DNA of 13,943 nucleotides from Gallionellales bacterium UBA7399 (GTDB lineage: Bacteria; Pseudomonadota; Gammaproteobacteria; Burkholderiales; Gallionellaceae). The position numbers and the translations under genes were made by a program. The stretch lies in the NCBI GenBank assembly GCA_002470125.1, contig DKNB01000023.1:339-14281 (forward strand). Direction: 5' to 3'. Under the pieces are notes generated by a model. It was not told the DNA's origin. It did not search any database and worked only from the letters and a program-made list of their open reading frames with translations. Shown here in pieces: positions 1 to 7,641 of the stretch. Each line of letters starts with the position of its first letter. Position 1 is the first letter of the stretch.

Positions 1-16
1 GTCACAAACACGAACA

Positions 17-1309
17 TCAATCGTCCGTTGGTGTCCGTCCCTTGGGGGGGACGGCCTGGTGACCAATATCGTGACGCATCTGGCAGCCATCAAAATAAAT
101 TTCTTCGGCAATCTGGTAAGCGCGTCGCTGAGCAGCCACAACACTATCGCCTAGCGCGGTAACGCACAGCACCCGTCCGCCACTAGTAACCAGCCTGCCG
201 TCCAAAAGTCGGGTGCCAGCATGAAAAACATGTGCGTCTTCCTGCGTTTTCGGTAAGCCCGTGATGACATCATCTTTTCTTGATGCGCTTGGATAGTTGG
301 CGGCAGCCAATACCACGCCGAGTGCAGCGCGCCTATCCCACTCTGCCTCCACTTTATTTAGGGTTCCTTCAACTGCGTGCTCCAATAGCATCAACAAGTC
401 ACTCTTTAAGCGCAGCATAATTGGCTGAGTCTCTGGATCACCCATGCGACAATTAAATTCTAGAACTTTATAGTTGCTCTGTGAATCTATCATCAGGCCG
501 GCATACAAAAACCCAGTATAGGAATTTCCCTCTTCTTTCATCCCCCTTATTACTGGCATAATTACTTCACGCAACACGCGCGCATGCAACTCGGGGGTGA
601 CCATCGGTGCGGGCGAATACGCACCCATCCCGCCGGTATTTGGGCCGCAATCCCCATCCAATAGTCGCTTGTGATCTTGACTGGTCGCCAAAGGCAAAGC
701 GTGGTCACCATCCACCATGACAATAAAGCTGGCCTCTTTACCAACTATAAATTCTTCAATTATTAGTCGCACGCCAGGCTCGCCAAATTTATTATTTGAC
801 AACATCATGGCTATCGCATCACAGGCCTCCTGCACGGTCATCGCCACAACCACCCCTTTGCCCGCAGCCAAGCCATCCGCCTTGATAACAACAGGGGCGC
901 CGTTTTTTTCCACATAGGCACATGCATCTGCCACGCTTTCAAAGGCTTGATAGGATGCGGTGGGAATGTTGTGCCGCACCATAAACTTTTTAGCGAATTC
1001 CTTGGAACTTTCTAATTGCGCCGCCGCCCTGGTGGGACCAAATATTTTTAGACCGGCAGCACGAAAATCGTTCACGATTCCGTCTGCCAATGGGGTCTCT
1101 GGACCAACTATGGTAAGGTATATTTGTTCACGATGTGCGAATGCGATAAGGTCCGCGGTGGCTATGATGTCAACGTTCTTCACGCCGCTCTCAAGCGCTG
1201 TGCCAGCATTGCCTGGGGCAACATACACCACCTGCACTCTGGCAGCCTGCGCCAAGCGCCAAGCCAATGCATGCTCTCTTCCACCACCACCGATAACTAA
1301 AATTTTCAT
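17..1309 (-). CDS. purD: Phosphoribosylamine-glycine ligase (GAR synthetase)
   Basis: PurD joins glycine to 5-phosphoribosylamine using ATP, giving glycinamide ribonucleotide, the second step of de novo purine synthesis in the cytoplasm. The 430-residue product has the usual family length. It starts with a glycine-rich N-domain loop (GGGGREHA, about residues 8-15). An ATP-grasp core follows, with IKADGLAAGKGV (about 142-153), QDHKRLLDGD and GPNTGGMGAYSP (about 213-235), and the metal-binding EFNCRMGDPETQ segment (about 283-294). The ATG at 1309 gives the canonical MKILVIGGGG start; only a weak GGCGGAAC stretch lies upstream. The last dozen residues (AVPPKGRTPTDD) run past the usual end and are low-complexity. 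The gene follows purH on the same strand after 135 bases, so it may be cotranscribed or have its own promoter. Identification is secure. Confidence 0.97.
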   Translation of the reverse strand: MKILVIGGGGREHALAWRLAQAARVQVVYVAPGNAGTALESGVKNVDIIATADLIAFAHREQIYLTIVGPETPLADGIVNDFRAAGLKIFGPTRAAAQLESSKEFAKKFMVRHNIPTASYQAFESVADACAYVEKNGAPVVIKADGLAAGKGVVVAMTVQEACDAIAMMLSNNKFGEPGVRLIIEEFIVGKEASFIVMVDGDHALPLATSQDHKRLLDGDCGPNTGGMGAYSPAPMVTPELHARVLREVIMPVIRGMKEEGNSYTGFLYAGLMIDSQSNYKVLEFNCRMGDPETQPIMLRLKSDLLMLLEHAVEGTLNKVEAEWDRRAALGVVLAAANYPSASRKDDVITGLPKTQEDAHVFHAGTRLLDGRLVTSGGRVLCVTALGDSVVAAQRRAYQIAEEIYFDGCQMRHDIGHQAVPPKGRTPTDD

Positions 1310-1444
1310 AGTTCCGCCCAGGGCTTACAAAAACAAGCGGGGGAAGAAAATTTGAAGTGGGCGAGGCAGATCAAGATCTCTTTGTATAGCCTCAAGGTCG
1401 CCACCATCTAATTTTAGATACCACAATCTACAAGACCTAACTCT
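1310..1444 (-). other. purH-purD intergenic gap with two short palindromes
   Basis: This 135-base gap contains no ORF or convincing terminator. Two perfect inverted repeats are visible: ATCTAA-TT-TTAGAT at 1406-1419 and AGATC-AA-GATCT at 1368-1379. On the minus strand the first contains TAAAAT (1416-1411), which resembles a -10 hexamer, but no good -35 lies at the right distance. The repeats could be an operator or chance. I recognise neither a PurR box nor a riboswitch. Confidence 0.35.
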
Positions 1445-3010
1445 CTAATGCCTAAAGTGTCGATAACCAGTAAACACCATCGCCAACCCCAGCTCGTCTG
1501 CTGCCGCAATAACTTCGTTGTCACGCATGCTGCCGCCAGGCTGAATTACCGCTTTCGCGCCTGCCTTGGCCAGCACGTCTATGCCATCCCGGAATGGAAA
1601 AAAAGCATCCGAGGCCACCACTGAGTCAACCAAGCTGCGAGCTGCATTTTGTGCCTTGATTGTGGCGATGCGTGTGCTGTCTACGCGGCTCATCTGCCCC
1701 GCACCCACACCCAAGGTGTGCCCGTCCTTGCAAAACACAATGGCATTTGATTTTACATACTTTGCCACACGCCAAGCAAACAATAAATCGCGCAATTGCT
1801 CGACGCTTGGCTGCACCCTGCTGACCACATGGAGCTGCTCGAGCCGCACGTCCAGTGTATCGTTTGACTGCATCAGCAAGCCGCCGCCCACTCGCTTCAA
1901 ATCATACTGATTGCTTGTTTTAAGTAGGGGCACGGTAAGCAGACGTATATTTTGTTTGGCTGCCACAGTCTGTCGCGCCGCCTCTGTTGCCGATGGCGCA
2001 ACAATCACCTCAACAAATTGATTGGCAACAATAGCGGTGGCGGTGCCCACGTCTAACTCACGATTTATAGCAATGATGCCGCCAAATGCGGAGGTTGGAT
2101 CCGTTGCATAAGCCATTTTGTAGGCATCGAGTAGTGTATCAGCCACAGCCACTCCACAAGGATTTGCGTGCTTAACAATGACACATGCTGGCTGCTCAAA
2201 TGTCTTTACGCACTCCCATGCCGCGTCAGCATCGCCAATATTGTTATAGGAGAGTTCCTTACCTTGCAGTTGGGTGTAGTCAGTAATGCCGCCAGGCATT
2301 GCATTGAGGTCACGGTAGAGGGCTGCACTTTGATGTGGATTCTCACCGTACCGCATGTCTTGTAGCTTTGTAAAATTAAAATTTATCTGCGTCGGATAGG
2401 TGTTGTGTGTCCCGTCATCTTCAATTCCAGTAAGATAATTGCTAATTGCACCATCATATGCAGCGGTGTGTGAAAAGGCTTTTTTAGCTAAATTAAAGCG
2501 TGTCCGATCAGAAACTGCTCCGCCATTGGCCTGCATTTCAGACAAAATTGTGCTGTAGTCGTTCGAGTCGGTAACAACGGCAACGTGTTGATAGTTTTTT
2601 GCTGCGGCACGCACCATGGTTGGGCCGCCAATATCAATATTTTCAATGGCGTCTGCTAGCTTACAGTCTAGCTTGTTTACGGTGGCGCCGAAGGGGTACA
2701 AATTAACCACCACCAAGTCAATCATTGGAATGTCATGGGCTTTAAGTGTGGCAACATGCTCCAGCAAGTCTCGTCGCGCCAGGATGCCAGCATGAATCTT
2801 CGGCTGCAGCGTCTTCACGCGTCCATCCAACATCTCTGGAAAGCCGGTATAGTCGGCGACCTCCGTGACCAGAACGCCATTATCAGCAAGCATTTTAGCC
2901 GTGCCGCCGGTAGACAAAATAACAACGCCAAGATGTTGCAAGCCCTTGGCAAACTCTAGCACACCCGACTTGTCTGATACGCTAATAAGAGCTCGTGCGA
3001 TTGCCATCAT
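1445..3010 (-). CDS. purH: Bifunctional AICAR transformylase / IMP cyclohydrolase
   Basis: PurH performs the last two steps of de novo purine synthesis: 10-formyl-THF-dependent formylation of AICAR to FAICAR, then ring closure to IMP. At 521 residues it has the normal length. The N-terminal cyclohydrolase domain (about 1-200) shows the SVSDKSG, LSTGGTAK, DGRVKTLQPKIHAG and VVNLYPF motifs. The C-terminal transformylase domain carries the catalytic Lys-His in VIVKHANPCG (K280-H281), plus TSAFGGIIA, KSNAIV and a conserved end with QPGGSMRD. The start is ATG at 3010 or the adjacent ATG at 3007. The first overlaps the fis TGA as ATGA, so translation is probably coupled to fis. In many betaproteobacteria purH likewise follows fis. 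Here purD comes next. Identification is secure. Confidence 0.97.
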   Translation of the reverse strand: MMAIARALISVSDKSGVLEFAKGLQHLGVVILSTGGTAKMLADNGVLVTEVADYTGFPEMLDGRVKTLQPKIHAGILARRDLLEHVATLKAHDIPMIDLVVVNLYPFGATVNKLDCKLADAIENIDIGGPTMVRAAAKNYQHVAVVTDSNDYSTILSEMQANGGAVSDRTRFNLAKKAFSHTAAYDGAISNYLTGIEDDGTHNTYPTQINFNFTKLQDMRYGENPHQSAALYRDLNAMPGGITDYTQLQGKELSYNNIGDADAAWECVKTFEQPACVIVKHANPCGVAVADTLLDAYKMAYATDPTSAFGGIIAINRELDVGTATAIVANQFVEVIVAPSATEAARQTVAAKQNIRLLTVPLLKTSNQYDLKRVGGGLLMQSNDTLDVRLEQLHVVSRVQPSVEQLRDLLFAWRVAKYVKSNAIVFCKDGHTLGVGAGQMSRVDSTRIATIKAQNAARSLVDSVVASDAFFPFRDGIDVLAKAGAKAVIQPGGSMRDNEVIAAADELGLAMVFTGYRHFRH

Positions 3011-3363
3011 GGCTGGCCTTTGTTTTTAATTTTCTTGACGGGTTTAGAGCTCACAACAATCTTGCGCACTCTTCGAGTATTCAATCGAGCGTCAAGCACC
3101 TCAGTCAAAATGCCGTGCTGTTGAATTTTATTATTTAATAAATTTCGATTGATACCCAATAGCTTGGCTGCCTGTGTTTTATTGCTGTTGGTGTATTGCA
3201 GGGCAACCTCAATCAATGGCTTCTCAACGCAAGCCATCAACATTTCATGAATGCCATGGGCGGGGCCGGCTCCCCCAAGGTGTTCAAGGTATGCCCACAT
3301 TGATTCGCGCACGCACTGGGCGATGGCGCTCTCACACAGTAACGGATCGACTTTCTTGGACAT
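3007..3363 (-). CDS. fis: Fis-family nucleoid protein, divergent, with basic C-terminal tail
   Basis: Fis is a small homodimeric DNA-bending protein that shapes the nucleoid and regulates rRNA, tRNA and recombination loci. The 118-residue product begins MSKKVDPLL at ATG 3363, preceded by a purine-rich GAGAAGAAG. A longer in-frame start at 3417 lies deep inside dusB and is unlikely. The core is recognisable: AQCVRES, VEKPLIEVAL, then the helix-turn-helix NKTQAAKLLGINRN. Two things are odd. After GINRN the recognition helix reads LLNNKI, where Fis proteins normally read TLRKKL. The protein also continues 32 residues beyond the usual end (HGIL), with 10 Arg/Lys. The gene overlaps dusB by 32 bases and its TGA overlaps the purH ATG. 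The dusB-fis-purH context strongly supports family identity; DNA-binding specificity may differ. Confidence 0.9.
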   Translation of the reverse strand: MSKKVDPLLCESAIAQCVRESMWAYLEHLGGAGPAHGIHEMLMACVEKPLIEVALQYTNSNKTQAAKLLGINRNLLNNKIQQHGILTEVLDARLNTRRVRKIVVSSKPVKKIKNKGQP

Positions 3364-4366
3364 CTTGCTTCTTCTCAAAAAAAGGTAATGGGGCGTCGTG
3401 TTGCAATTGCTCATCAAAAAAATTATGTATGGCCATCAGTTGTTCAGCGCTGCTCTCTAGTTGGTTCATCTGATGACGAAATAGCGCAGAGCCAACGAGT
3501 CCTCTCGTGTACCAAGAGATGTGCTTGCGTGCCACACGCAAGCCAGTGTAGTCGCCATAGAAAGCATAAAGCTCGTGCACGTGCCCAAGCAAAACACGAC
3601 TCACCTCATCTATTTTTGGTGGGGGCAGGTGTGTGCCAGTCTTTATGTAATGCTCAATCTCACGAAACAACCATGGGCGACCCTGTGCGGCACGTCCTAT
3701 CATGACGGCATCTGCACCGGTTTTCTTTAAAACGTAGCACGCCTTTTCTGGGGTACTGATGTCACCGTTGGCAATCACTGGGATTGCCACGCTGGCCTTT
3801 ACCGCAGCAATGGTGTCATACTCTGCGTCGCCTGTATAAGCACACGCACGCGTTCTGCCGTGAATGGCGAGCGCCTGAATGCCACTTTTTTCAGCAATTT
3901 GAGCAATACCAACTGCGTTACGATTACTTTTATCCCAGCCAGTGCGTATCTTAAGCGTTACAGGCACGGCCACCGCACCAACCACTGCCTCCAGTATCCG
4001 CGCCACCAGTATTTCATTTTGCAACAAAGCGGAGCCCGCCATCACGTTGCATATTTTTTTTGCTGGGCAACCCATGTTTATATCGATAATTTGTGCACCC
4101 TCATCGACATTATACTGCGCAGCCAGCGCCAACATTTTTGGGTCCGTCCCTACAATTTGTACCGAGATTGGGTCAACTTCGCCATCATGGTTGGCGCGTC
4201 GCCTGGTTTTATGAGACCCATATAACAAAGAATTAGACGCCACCATTTCGCTTACCGCCATCCCCGCGCCCAAGCTCTTGCATAACATACGGAATGGTCT
4301 ATCGGTTACCCCCGCCATAGGGGCAACAATTAAATTGTTTTTAAGATGATAGGGGCCGATGCGCAT
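3332..4366 (-). CDS. dusB: tRNA-dihydrouridine synthase B
   Basis: DusB is an FMN- and NADPH-dependent enzyme that reduces uridine to dihydrouridine in the D-loop of tRNA. The 344-residue protein folds as a TIM barrel followed by a helical domain. Visible signatures are the N-terminal LIVAPMAGVTDRPFR, the active-site loop INMGCPAKK with the catalytic Cys at residue 100, LKIRTGWD, IHGRTR, IPVIANGDI and the phosphate-binding VMIGRAAQGRPWLF. ATG 4366 gives the expected MRIGPY start. It is the first gene of the leftward cluster and overlaps fis by 32 bases, the standard dusB-fis operon. Transcription probably begins only about 15 bases upstream, at the promoter given separately. The last 20 or so residues (EKKQDVQESRSVTV) look poorly conserved and are partly dictated by the fis overlap. 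Confidence 0.97.
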   Translation of the reverse strand: MRIGPYHLKNNLIVAPMAGVTDRPFRMLCKSLGAGMAVSEMVASNSLLYGSHKTRRRANHDGEVDPISVQIVGTDPKMLALAAQYNVDEGAQIIDINMGCPAKKICNVMAGSALLQNEILVARILEAVVGAVAVPVTLKIRTGWDKSNRNAVGIAQIAEKSGIQALAIHGRTRACAYTGDAEYDTIAAVKASVAIPVIANGDISTPEKACYVLKKTGADAVMIGRAAQGRPWLFREIEHYIKTGTHLPPPKIDEVSRVLLGHVHELYAFYGDYTGLRVARKHISWYTRGLVGSALFRHQMNQLESSAEQLMAIHNFFDEQLQHDAPLPFFEKKQDVQESRSVTV

Positions 4367-4381
4367 GACTTTTCCAACAAG

Positions 4382-4394
4382 GGGGCGGATTATA
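4382..4394 (-). promoter_or_regulatory. Candidate dusB-fis promoter -10 with G/C-rich discriminator
   Basis: On the minus strand a perfect TATAAT lies at 4394-4389, followed directly by CCGCCCCC, an unbroken G/C run where the discriminator between -10 and +1 would be. Transcription would start near 4382 and give a leader of about 15 bases before the dusB ATG. No good -35 hexamer is present 16-18 bases upstream. A G/C-rich discriminator is the known feature of stringently controlled, growth-rate-regulated promoters, including the dusB-fis promoter of E. coli. Assignment of the start site is inference. Confidence 0.5.
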
Positions 4395-4415
4395 AGTTAA
4401 TCGGGCCTCTCGTGC

Positions 4416-4421
4416 TATCAT
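4416..4421 (+). promoter_or_regulatory. Candidate extended -10 for the flavin hydroxylase gene
   Basis: TATCAT preceded by TGC (4413-4415) makes an extended -10 element about 32 bases before the hydroxylase start. No recognisable -35 lies at the usual spacing. The 84-base divergent region holds this element and the dusB -10 about 22 bases apart, so the two promoters would lie almost back to back. Weak evidence. Confidence 0.3.
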
Positions 4422-4453
4422 TGCTGACCCCAAAGTGATAAGTTATTGTAGTG

Positions 4454-5614
4454 ATGACATTTGATGTCCTGATTATAGGCGGCGGCCCAGTTGGTGCCAG
4501 CCTGGCCTGCGCACTAAAGCCCAGCGGGCTCTCCGTAGCGCTGCTTGAGGCTCAACCCCCACCGGCCCCCCAGCCCAAAATTTGGGACAACCGCATTTAC
4601 GCCATAAGCCCTGGTACAGCAACCTTTCTTGCACAATGCAACGCGTGGCAAAAGTTAGACATGAGCCGCGTGCAGCCAGTCGAAGCCATGCGTGTCTTTG
4701 GAGACGAGGGCGCGGAGCTTAATTTCAGCGCCTATCAGCTAGGGGTCTCAGAGCTGGCGTTCATCTTAGAAAATACCCAGCTCGAAGAGGTATTATGGCA
4801 AGAGTTACAAAAACATAACGGTCCGACCCTGTTCCGCCCGGTCCGCTGCAACAGTCTAGTTTGGCATGATGACGCCGCCCAACTACGGCTAGAAGATGGG
4901 CAGACGCTTTCAGCACGGCTAGTGGTTGGTGCGGATGGCGCCGGATCGTGGGTGCGACAACAAGCTGGCATTGTTGCACCACTCACACCTTATAATCAGC
5001 ATGGCGTTGTGGCAAACTTCACAACCGAAAAATTACACCGAGCCACAGCATTCCAATGGTTTCAGCCAGACGGCATTCTGGCCTTGTTGCCCCTGCCGCA
5101 GCAGATGATTTCAATGGTGTGGTCGGTAAGTCCAGAAAAGTCCGCCACTCTCCTCGGGCTGTCGCCCGAGGAGTTGTGTGCGCAAATCGCGATCGCCTCA
5201 CATCACACCCTAGGCGAGCTGCGACTAATTACGCCTCCCGTTGCCTTCCCGCTACGCATGCTAAGCCCACCCCGACTTGTTAAGCCACGCTTGGCGTTGG
5301 TGGGGGATGCTGCGCACAGCATACACCCCCTTGCCGGACAGGGCGTTAACCTAGGATTCCGTGATGTCCGTCAGCTAGCACAGGTATTATTGCAGCGTGG
5401 GGCACAAACAGACTGCGGTAACCTCAGCTTGCTGCGCCGCTATGAGCGCACTCGAAAAGAAGACGTTCTCTCGCTTCTGCTTACCACTGACATGATGAAA
5501 AGGTTATTCAACAACCATAATCCGGCGCTACGCATCGCACGTAACCTTGGCCTTGCCGCCACCAACCACATTACTCCGCTCAAAAAAATGTTGGCTCGCC
5601 ACGCCCTCAACTAA
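4454..5614 (+). CDS. UbiH/UbiF/COQ6-family FAD-dependent quinone-ring hydroxylase
   Basis: The product (386 residues from ATG 4454, or 387 from the adjacent GTG 4451) is a class A flavin monooxygenase of the ubiquinone hydroxylase family, which hydroxylates the aromatic ring of ubiquinone intermediates with O2 and NAD(P)H. Numbered from the GTG, the FAD-binding GGGPVG is at 10-15 in a Rossmann beta-alpha-beta unit. WDNRIYAIS (about 45-53) is the family's early motif, GADGAGSWVR (about 160-169) the DG motif, and LVGDAAHSIHPLAGQGVN (about 283-300) the GD motif contacting FAD and ribityl. Which ring carbon it hydroxylates (UbiH, UbiF, UbiI or a relaxed-specificity UbiL/UbiM type) cannot be read from sequence, so no symbol is given. 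It diverges from dusB and is followed after 21 bases by dsbC, probably in the same transcript. Confidence 0.9.
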   Translation: MTFDVLIIGGGPVGASLACALKPSGLSVALLEAQPPPAPQPKIWDNRIYAISPGTATFLAQCNAWQKLDMSRVQPVEAMRVFGDEGAELNFSAYQLGVSELAFILENTQLEEVLWQELQKHNGPTLFRPVRCNSLVWHDDAAQLRLEDGQTLSARLVVGADGAGSWVRQQAGIVAPLTPYNQHGVVANFTTEKLHRATAFQWFQPDGILALLPLPQQMISMVWSVSPEKSATLLGLSPEELCAQIAIASHHTLGELRLITPPVAFPLRMLSPPRLVKPRLALVGDAAHSIHPLAGQGVNLGFRDVRQLAQVLLQRGAQTDCGNLSLLRRYERTRKEDVLSLLLTTDMMKRLFNNHNPALRIARNLGLAATNHITPLKKMLARHALN

Positions 5615-5635
5615 ACCCGCACAGGATCCGCCTCG

Positions 5636-6346
5636 ATGAAGCTATTTTTGATATTGTTAGTTTTGTTTAACTTGCCCAATGTTTACGCCGACACCACCCA
5701 GATTAAAAGCATTTTACAAACAAATTACCCACAACTTGGCAAGGTTGAAAAAGTTAACAAGGCCGACATTCTTGATTTGTACGAGGTGATTACACAGGAC
5801 CAGTTATTTTATACGGACAAAGATGCGCGCTATCTTATCAGCGGCAACATTTATGACGCCCATGATCGTAAGGCTTTGCGAAACTTAACAGAGGAGCGCT
5901 CTAGAAAATTATTTGCCCTGGATTTCAATGGGCTGCCATTTAATCTTGCGATCAAAAAGGTCAAGGGTGGCGGTCAAAGAAAAATGGCTTACTTTAGTGA
6001 CCCAAATTGTGGCTTTTGTCAGAAACTAGAGCGTGAGCTACAAAATGTAGACAATGTCACATTGTATATATTTATGTTGTCCATATTCCCCGGCTCCGAC
6101 AAGAAGGTGCAGGGCGTTTGGTGCAGCAAAGATCAGGTTGGGGCATGGGACAAACTAATGCTGAACAAAGTACAGCCCCCTGCGAGCACCTGCGTCGCCC
6201 CCACCACTAAACTAATGGAGCTTAGCCAAAAGCTAAATATAAACGGCACTCCAGTGCTGGTCTTTTCTGATGGTGTCCTGGTTCCCGGATTCAGGCCGGC
6301 CGCAGAACTAGAAAGGCTGCTCAGTAGCGCGTCCAGTCATCGATGA
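5636..6346 (+). CDS. dsbC: Periplasmic thiol:disulfide interchange protein DsbC
   Basis: DsbC is a V-shaped homodimeric periplasmic isomerase that reshuffles wrong disulfides and is kept reduced by DsbD. The 236-residue precursor opens with a hydrophobic signal peptide likely cut after VYA (residue 18). A DsbC/G N-terminal dimerisation region follows (about 20-80), then a linker and a thioredoxin-fold domain. The active site is Cys125-Gly-Phe-Cys128 within FSDPNCGFCQK; most DsbC proteins have CGYC, so Phe is a conservative change. A second Cys pair (163 and 176) matches the structural disulfide of the family, and the cis-proline loop is NGTPVLVFSDG (Thr215-Pro216). An AGGA sits 9 bases before the ATG. 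It follows the hydroxylase gene by 21 bases. Identification is strong. Confidence 0.93.
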   Translation: MKLFLILLVLFNLPNVYADTTQIKSILQTNYPQLGKVEKVNKADILDLYEVITQDQLFYTDKDARYLISGNIYDAHDRKALRNLTEERSRKLFALDFNGLPFNLAIKKVKGGGQRKMAYFSDPNCGFCQKLERELQNVDNVTLYIFMLSIFPGSDKKVQGVWCSKDQVGAWDKLMLNKVQPPASTCVAPTTKLMELSQKLNINGTPVLVFSDGVLVPGFRPAAELERLLSSASSHR

Positions 6347-6360
6347 CTGCCTATTTTCTT

Positions 6361-6412
6361 AGCTGGGCCTCATAACATCCACAAGACACGCCAGCCCGCC
6401 CAACTGTTTTTT
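6361..6412 (+). terminator. Possible intrinsic terminator after dsbC
   Basis: Shortly after the dsbC stop, AGCTGGGC (6361-6368) can pair with GCCCAACT (6398-6405) with one mismatch, and six T residues follow (6407-6412). The 29-base loop is long for a terminator, so this is only a plausible end for the hydroxylase-dsbC transcript. I see no matching U-tract terminator for fbp, which converges from the other side. Confidence 0.35.
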
Positions 6413-6443
6413 AATTAACGGATGGCCACTTCGCTTGGTGGCA

Positions 6444-7448
6444 TCAAGTTTCGCGATGATAGCCCACCACGCGTTCCACCTCATTTTTAGAGCCAAGAAT
6501 CACCGGCACACGCTGATGCAAGCCAACCGGCTTTAAATCCATAATGCGCTCACGGCCGGTCGAGCTCAGGCCTCCCGCTTGTTCCACAATAAAGGACATC
6601 GGATTGGCCTCATACAGTAAGCGCAACTTACCCGCCTTGCCTGCCTCTTTGTTATCAAATGGGTACATGAAGATGCCCCCCCGAATTAATATACGGTGTA
6701 CCTCTGCAACCATCGAGGCCACCCAGCGCATGTTAAAGTTTTTTTCTCGACCTCCGGGAGTTTTACCCTTAACGCATTCATCAACATAGCGCTGCACCGG
6801 GGCCTCCCAAAAACGCTGATTAGACATATTAATGGCAAACTCTTGAGTGTCAGCCGGAATGGTCATATTTGGGTGGGTCAGCATAAACTCCCCGATACTA
6901 CCATCTAAGGTAAAGCCATTTACACCGTGTCCAGTGGTGAGCACCATCATTGTTGAGGGCCCATACAACGCGTAGCCAGCACAAACCTGCTTGGCACCTG
7001 GCTGCAAAAAATCTTTTGCGGTTGGATTGGTCACACCGTCGGGGCAACACAAAATCGAGAAGATGGTGCCCACAGAAATGTTTACGTCGATGTTGGACGA
7101 CCCATCCAACGGATCAAACGCCAGCAGGTACTTGCCTTTCTGGTATTGGGTGGGGATGGGGCACACATCATCCATCTCTTCGGATGCCATGGCAGTGAGG
7201 TGGCCGCTCCACTCGTTTGCTCCAATAAAAATATCATTGGTAATCACATCCAGCTTTTTCTGTGTCTCACCCTGAACGTTTTCGCTGCCCGCGCTCCCCA
7301 ACACACCAGCCAGGCCACCCCTGTTAATGCTGCTGGCAATTTGCTTACAGGCAACCACAATATTGTCGAGTAGCCCAACGAGGTCGCCCCCCGCACTTGG
7401 CACCCGCTTTTGTTCTTCGACAATAAACTGCGTTAGGCTTTTACTCAT
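6444..7448 (-). CDS. fbp: Class I fructose-1,6-bisphosphatase
   Basis: FBPase hydrolyses fructose 1,6-bisphosphate to fructose 6-phosphate with Mg2+. It works in gluconeogenesis and, with the phosphoribulokinase encoded in this window, in the Calvin cycle. The 334-residue protein has normal class I length. The metal site is visible as SEEMDD (Glu90-Glu91), the signature DPLDGSSNID (112-121), and the distal Glu in LLYEANPMSF (about 278-287). Substrate-binding segments NMSNQRFWE (about 207-215) and GGIFMYP are also present. ATG 7448 is preceded by a strong AAGGGGAG ribosome-binding site. It is the bacterial class I type, not the GlpX/class II or the dual FBPase/SBPase. It stands alone, converging on dsbC and diverging from slt. 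Its own promoter is suggested upstream at 7522-7550. Confidence 0.97.
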   Translation of the reverse strand: MSKSLTQFIVEEQKRVPSAGGDLVGLLDNIVVACKQIASSINRGGLAGVLGSAGSENVQGETQKKLDVITNDIFIGANEWSGHLTAMASEEMDDVCPIPTQYQKGKYLLAFDPLDGSSNIDVNISVGTIFSILCCPDGVTNPTAKDFLQPGAKQVCAGYALYGPSTMMVLTTGHGVNGFTLDGSIGEFMLTHPNMTIPADTQEFAINMSNQRFWEAPVQRYVDECVKGKTPGGREKNFNMRWVASMVAEVHRILIRGGIFMYPFDNKEAGKAGKLRLLYEANPMSFIVEQAGGLSSTGRERIMDLKPVGLHQRVPVILGSKNEVERVVGYHRET

Positions 7449-7521
7449 GTGCTCCCCTTGCTATGATTAGTAGAACTTTTCTAGTTCGGTATTTTACAGG
7501 CTTTTGCATCCAGCCTCCACG

Positions 7522-7550
7522 CATATAGAGTGTCCATTGATTGCTTTCAA
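7522..7550 (-). promoter_or_regulatory. Candidate sigma70 promoter for fbp
   Basis: On the minus strand TTGAAA (7550-7545, five of six matches to the -35 consensus) is followed after exactly 17 bases by TATATG (7527-7522, four of six matches to the -10). Transcription would start near 7515, leaving a leader of about 65 bases. This is a motif match only. Confidence 0.4.
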
Positions 7551-7641
7551 CGGCGCCACGATCATAGAAGTACATAAATTCACGAGGCCTGCATCACAGA
7601 GCCCCTCTGAATCTGTCATATTTTTATATTTATATCTACAA

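Noticed and set aside
35..54. CCGTCC/GGACGG hairpin with a seven-G run near the purD 3' end, as a terminator or phase-variable tract
   Set aside because: It lies within the purD coding region, no T-run follows on either strand, and purD is a housekeeping gene for which phase variation makes little sense.
960..1355. 131-codon ORF antisense to purD
   Set aside because: It mirrors the codon pattern of a well-conserved purD and has no independent start signal or recognisable product; it is a shadow ORF.
3364..3417. Extended N-terminus of fis starting at 3417
   Set aside because: It would add 18 residues absent from Fis proteins and deepen the dusB overlap; the MSKK start at 3363 has a purine-rich leader and matches the family.
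6422..6446. Hairpin (GCCAC/GTGGC with flanking GAT/ATC) over the fbp stop codon as the fbp terminator
   Set aside because: The stem has a bulge and overlaps the stop, and what follows on the fbp strand is A-rich rather than a T-tract.
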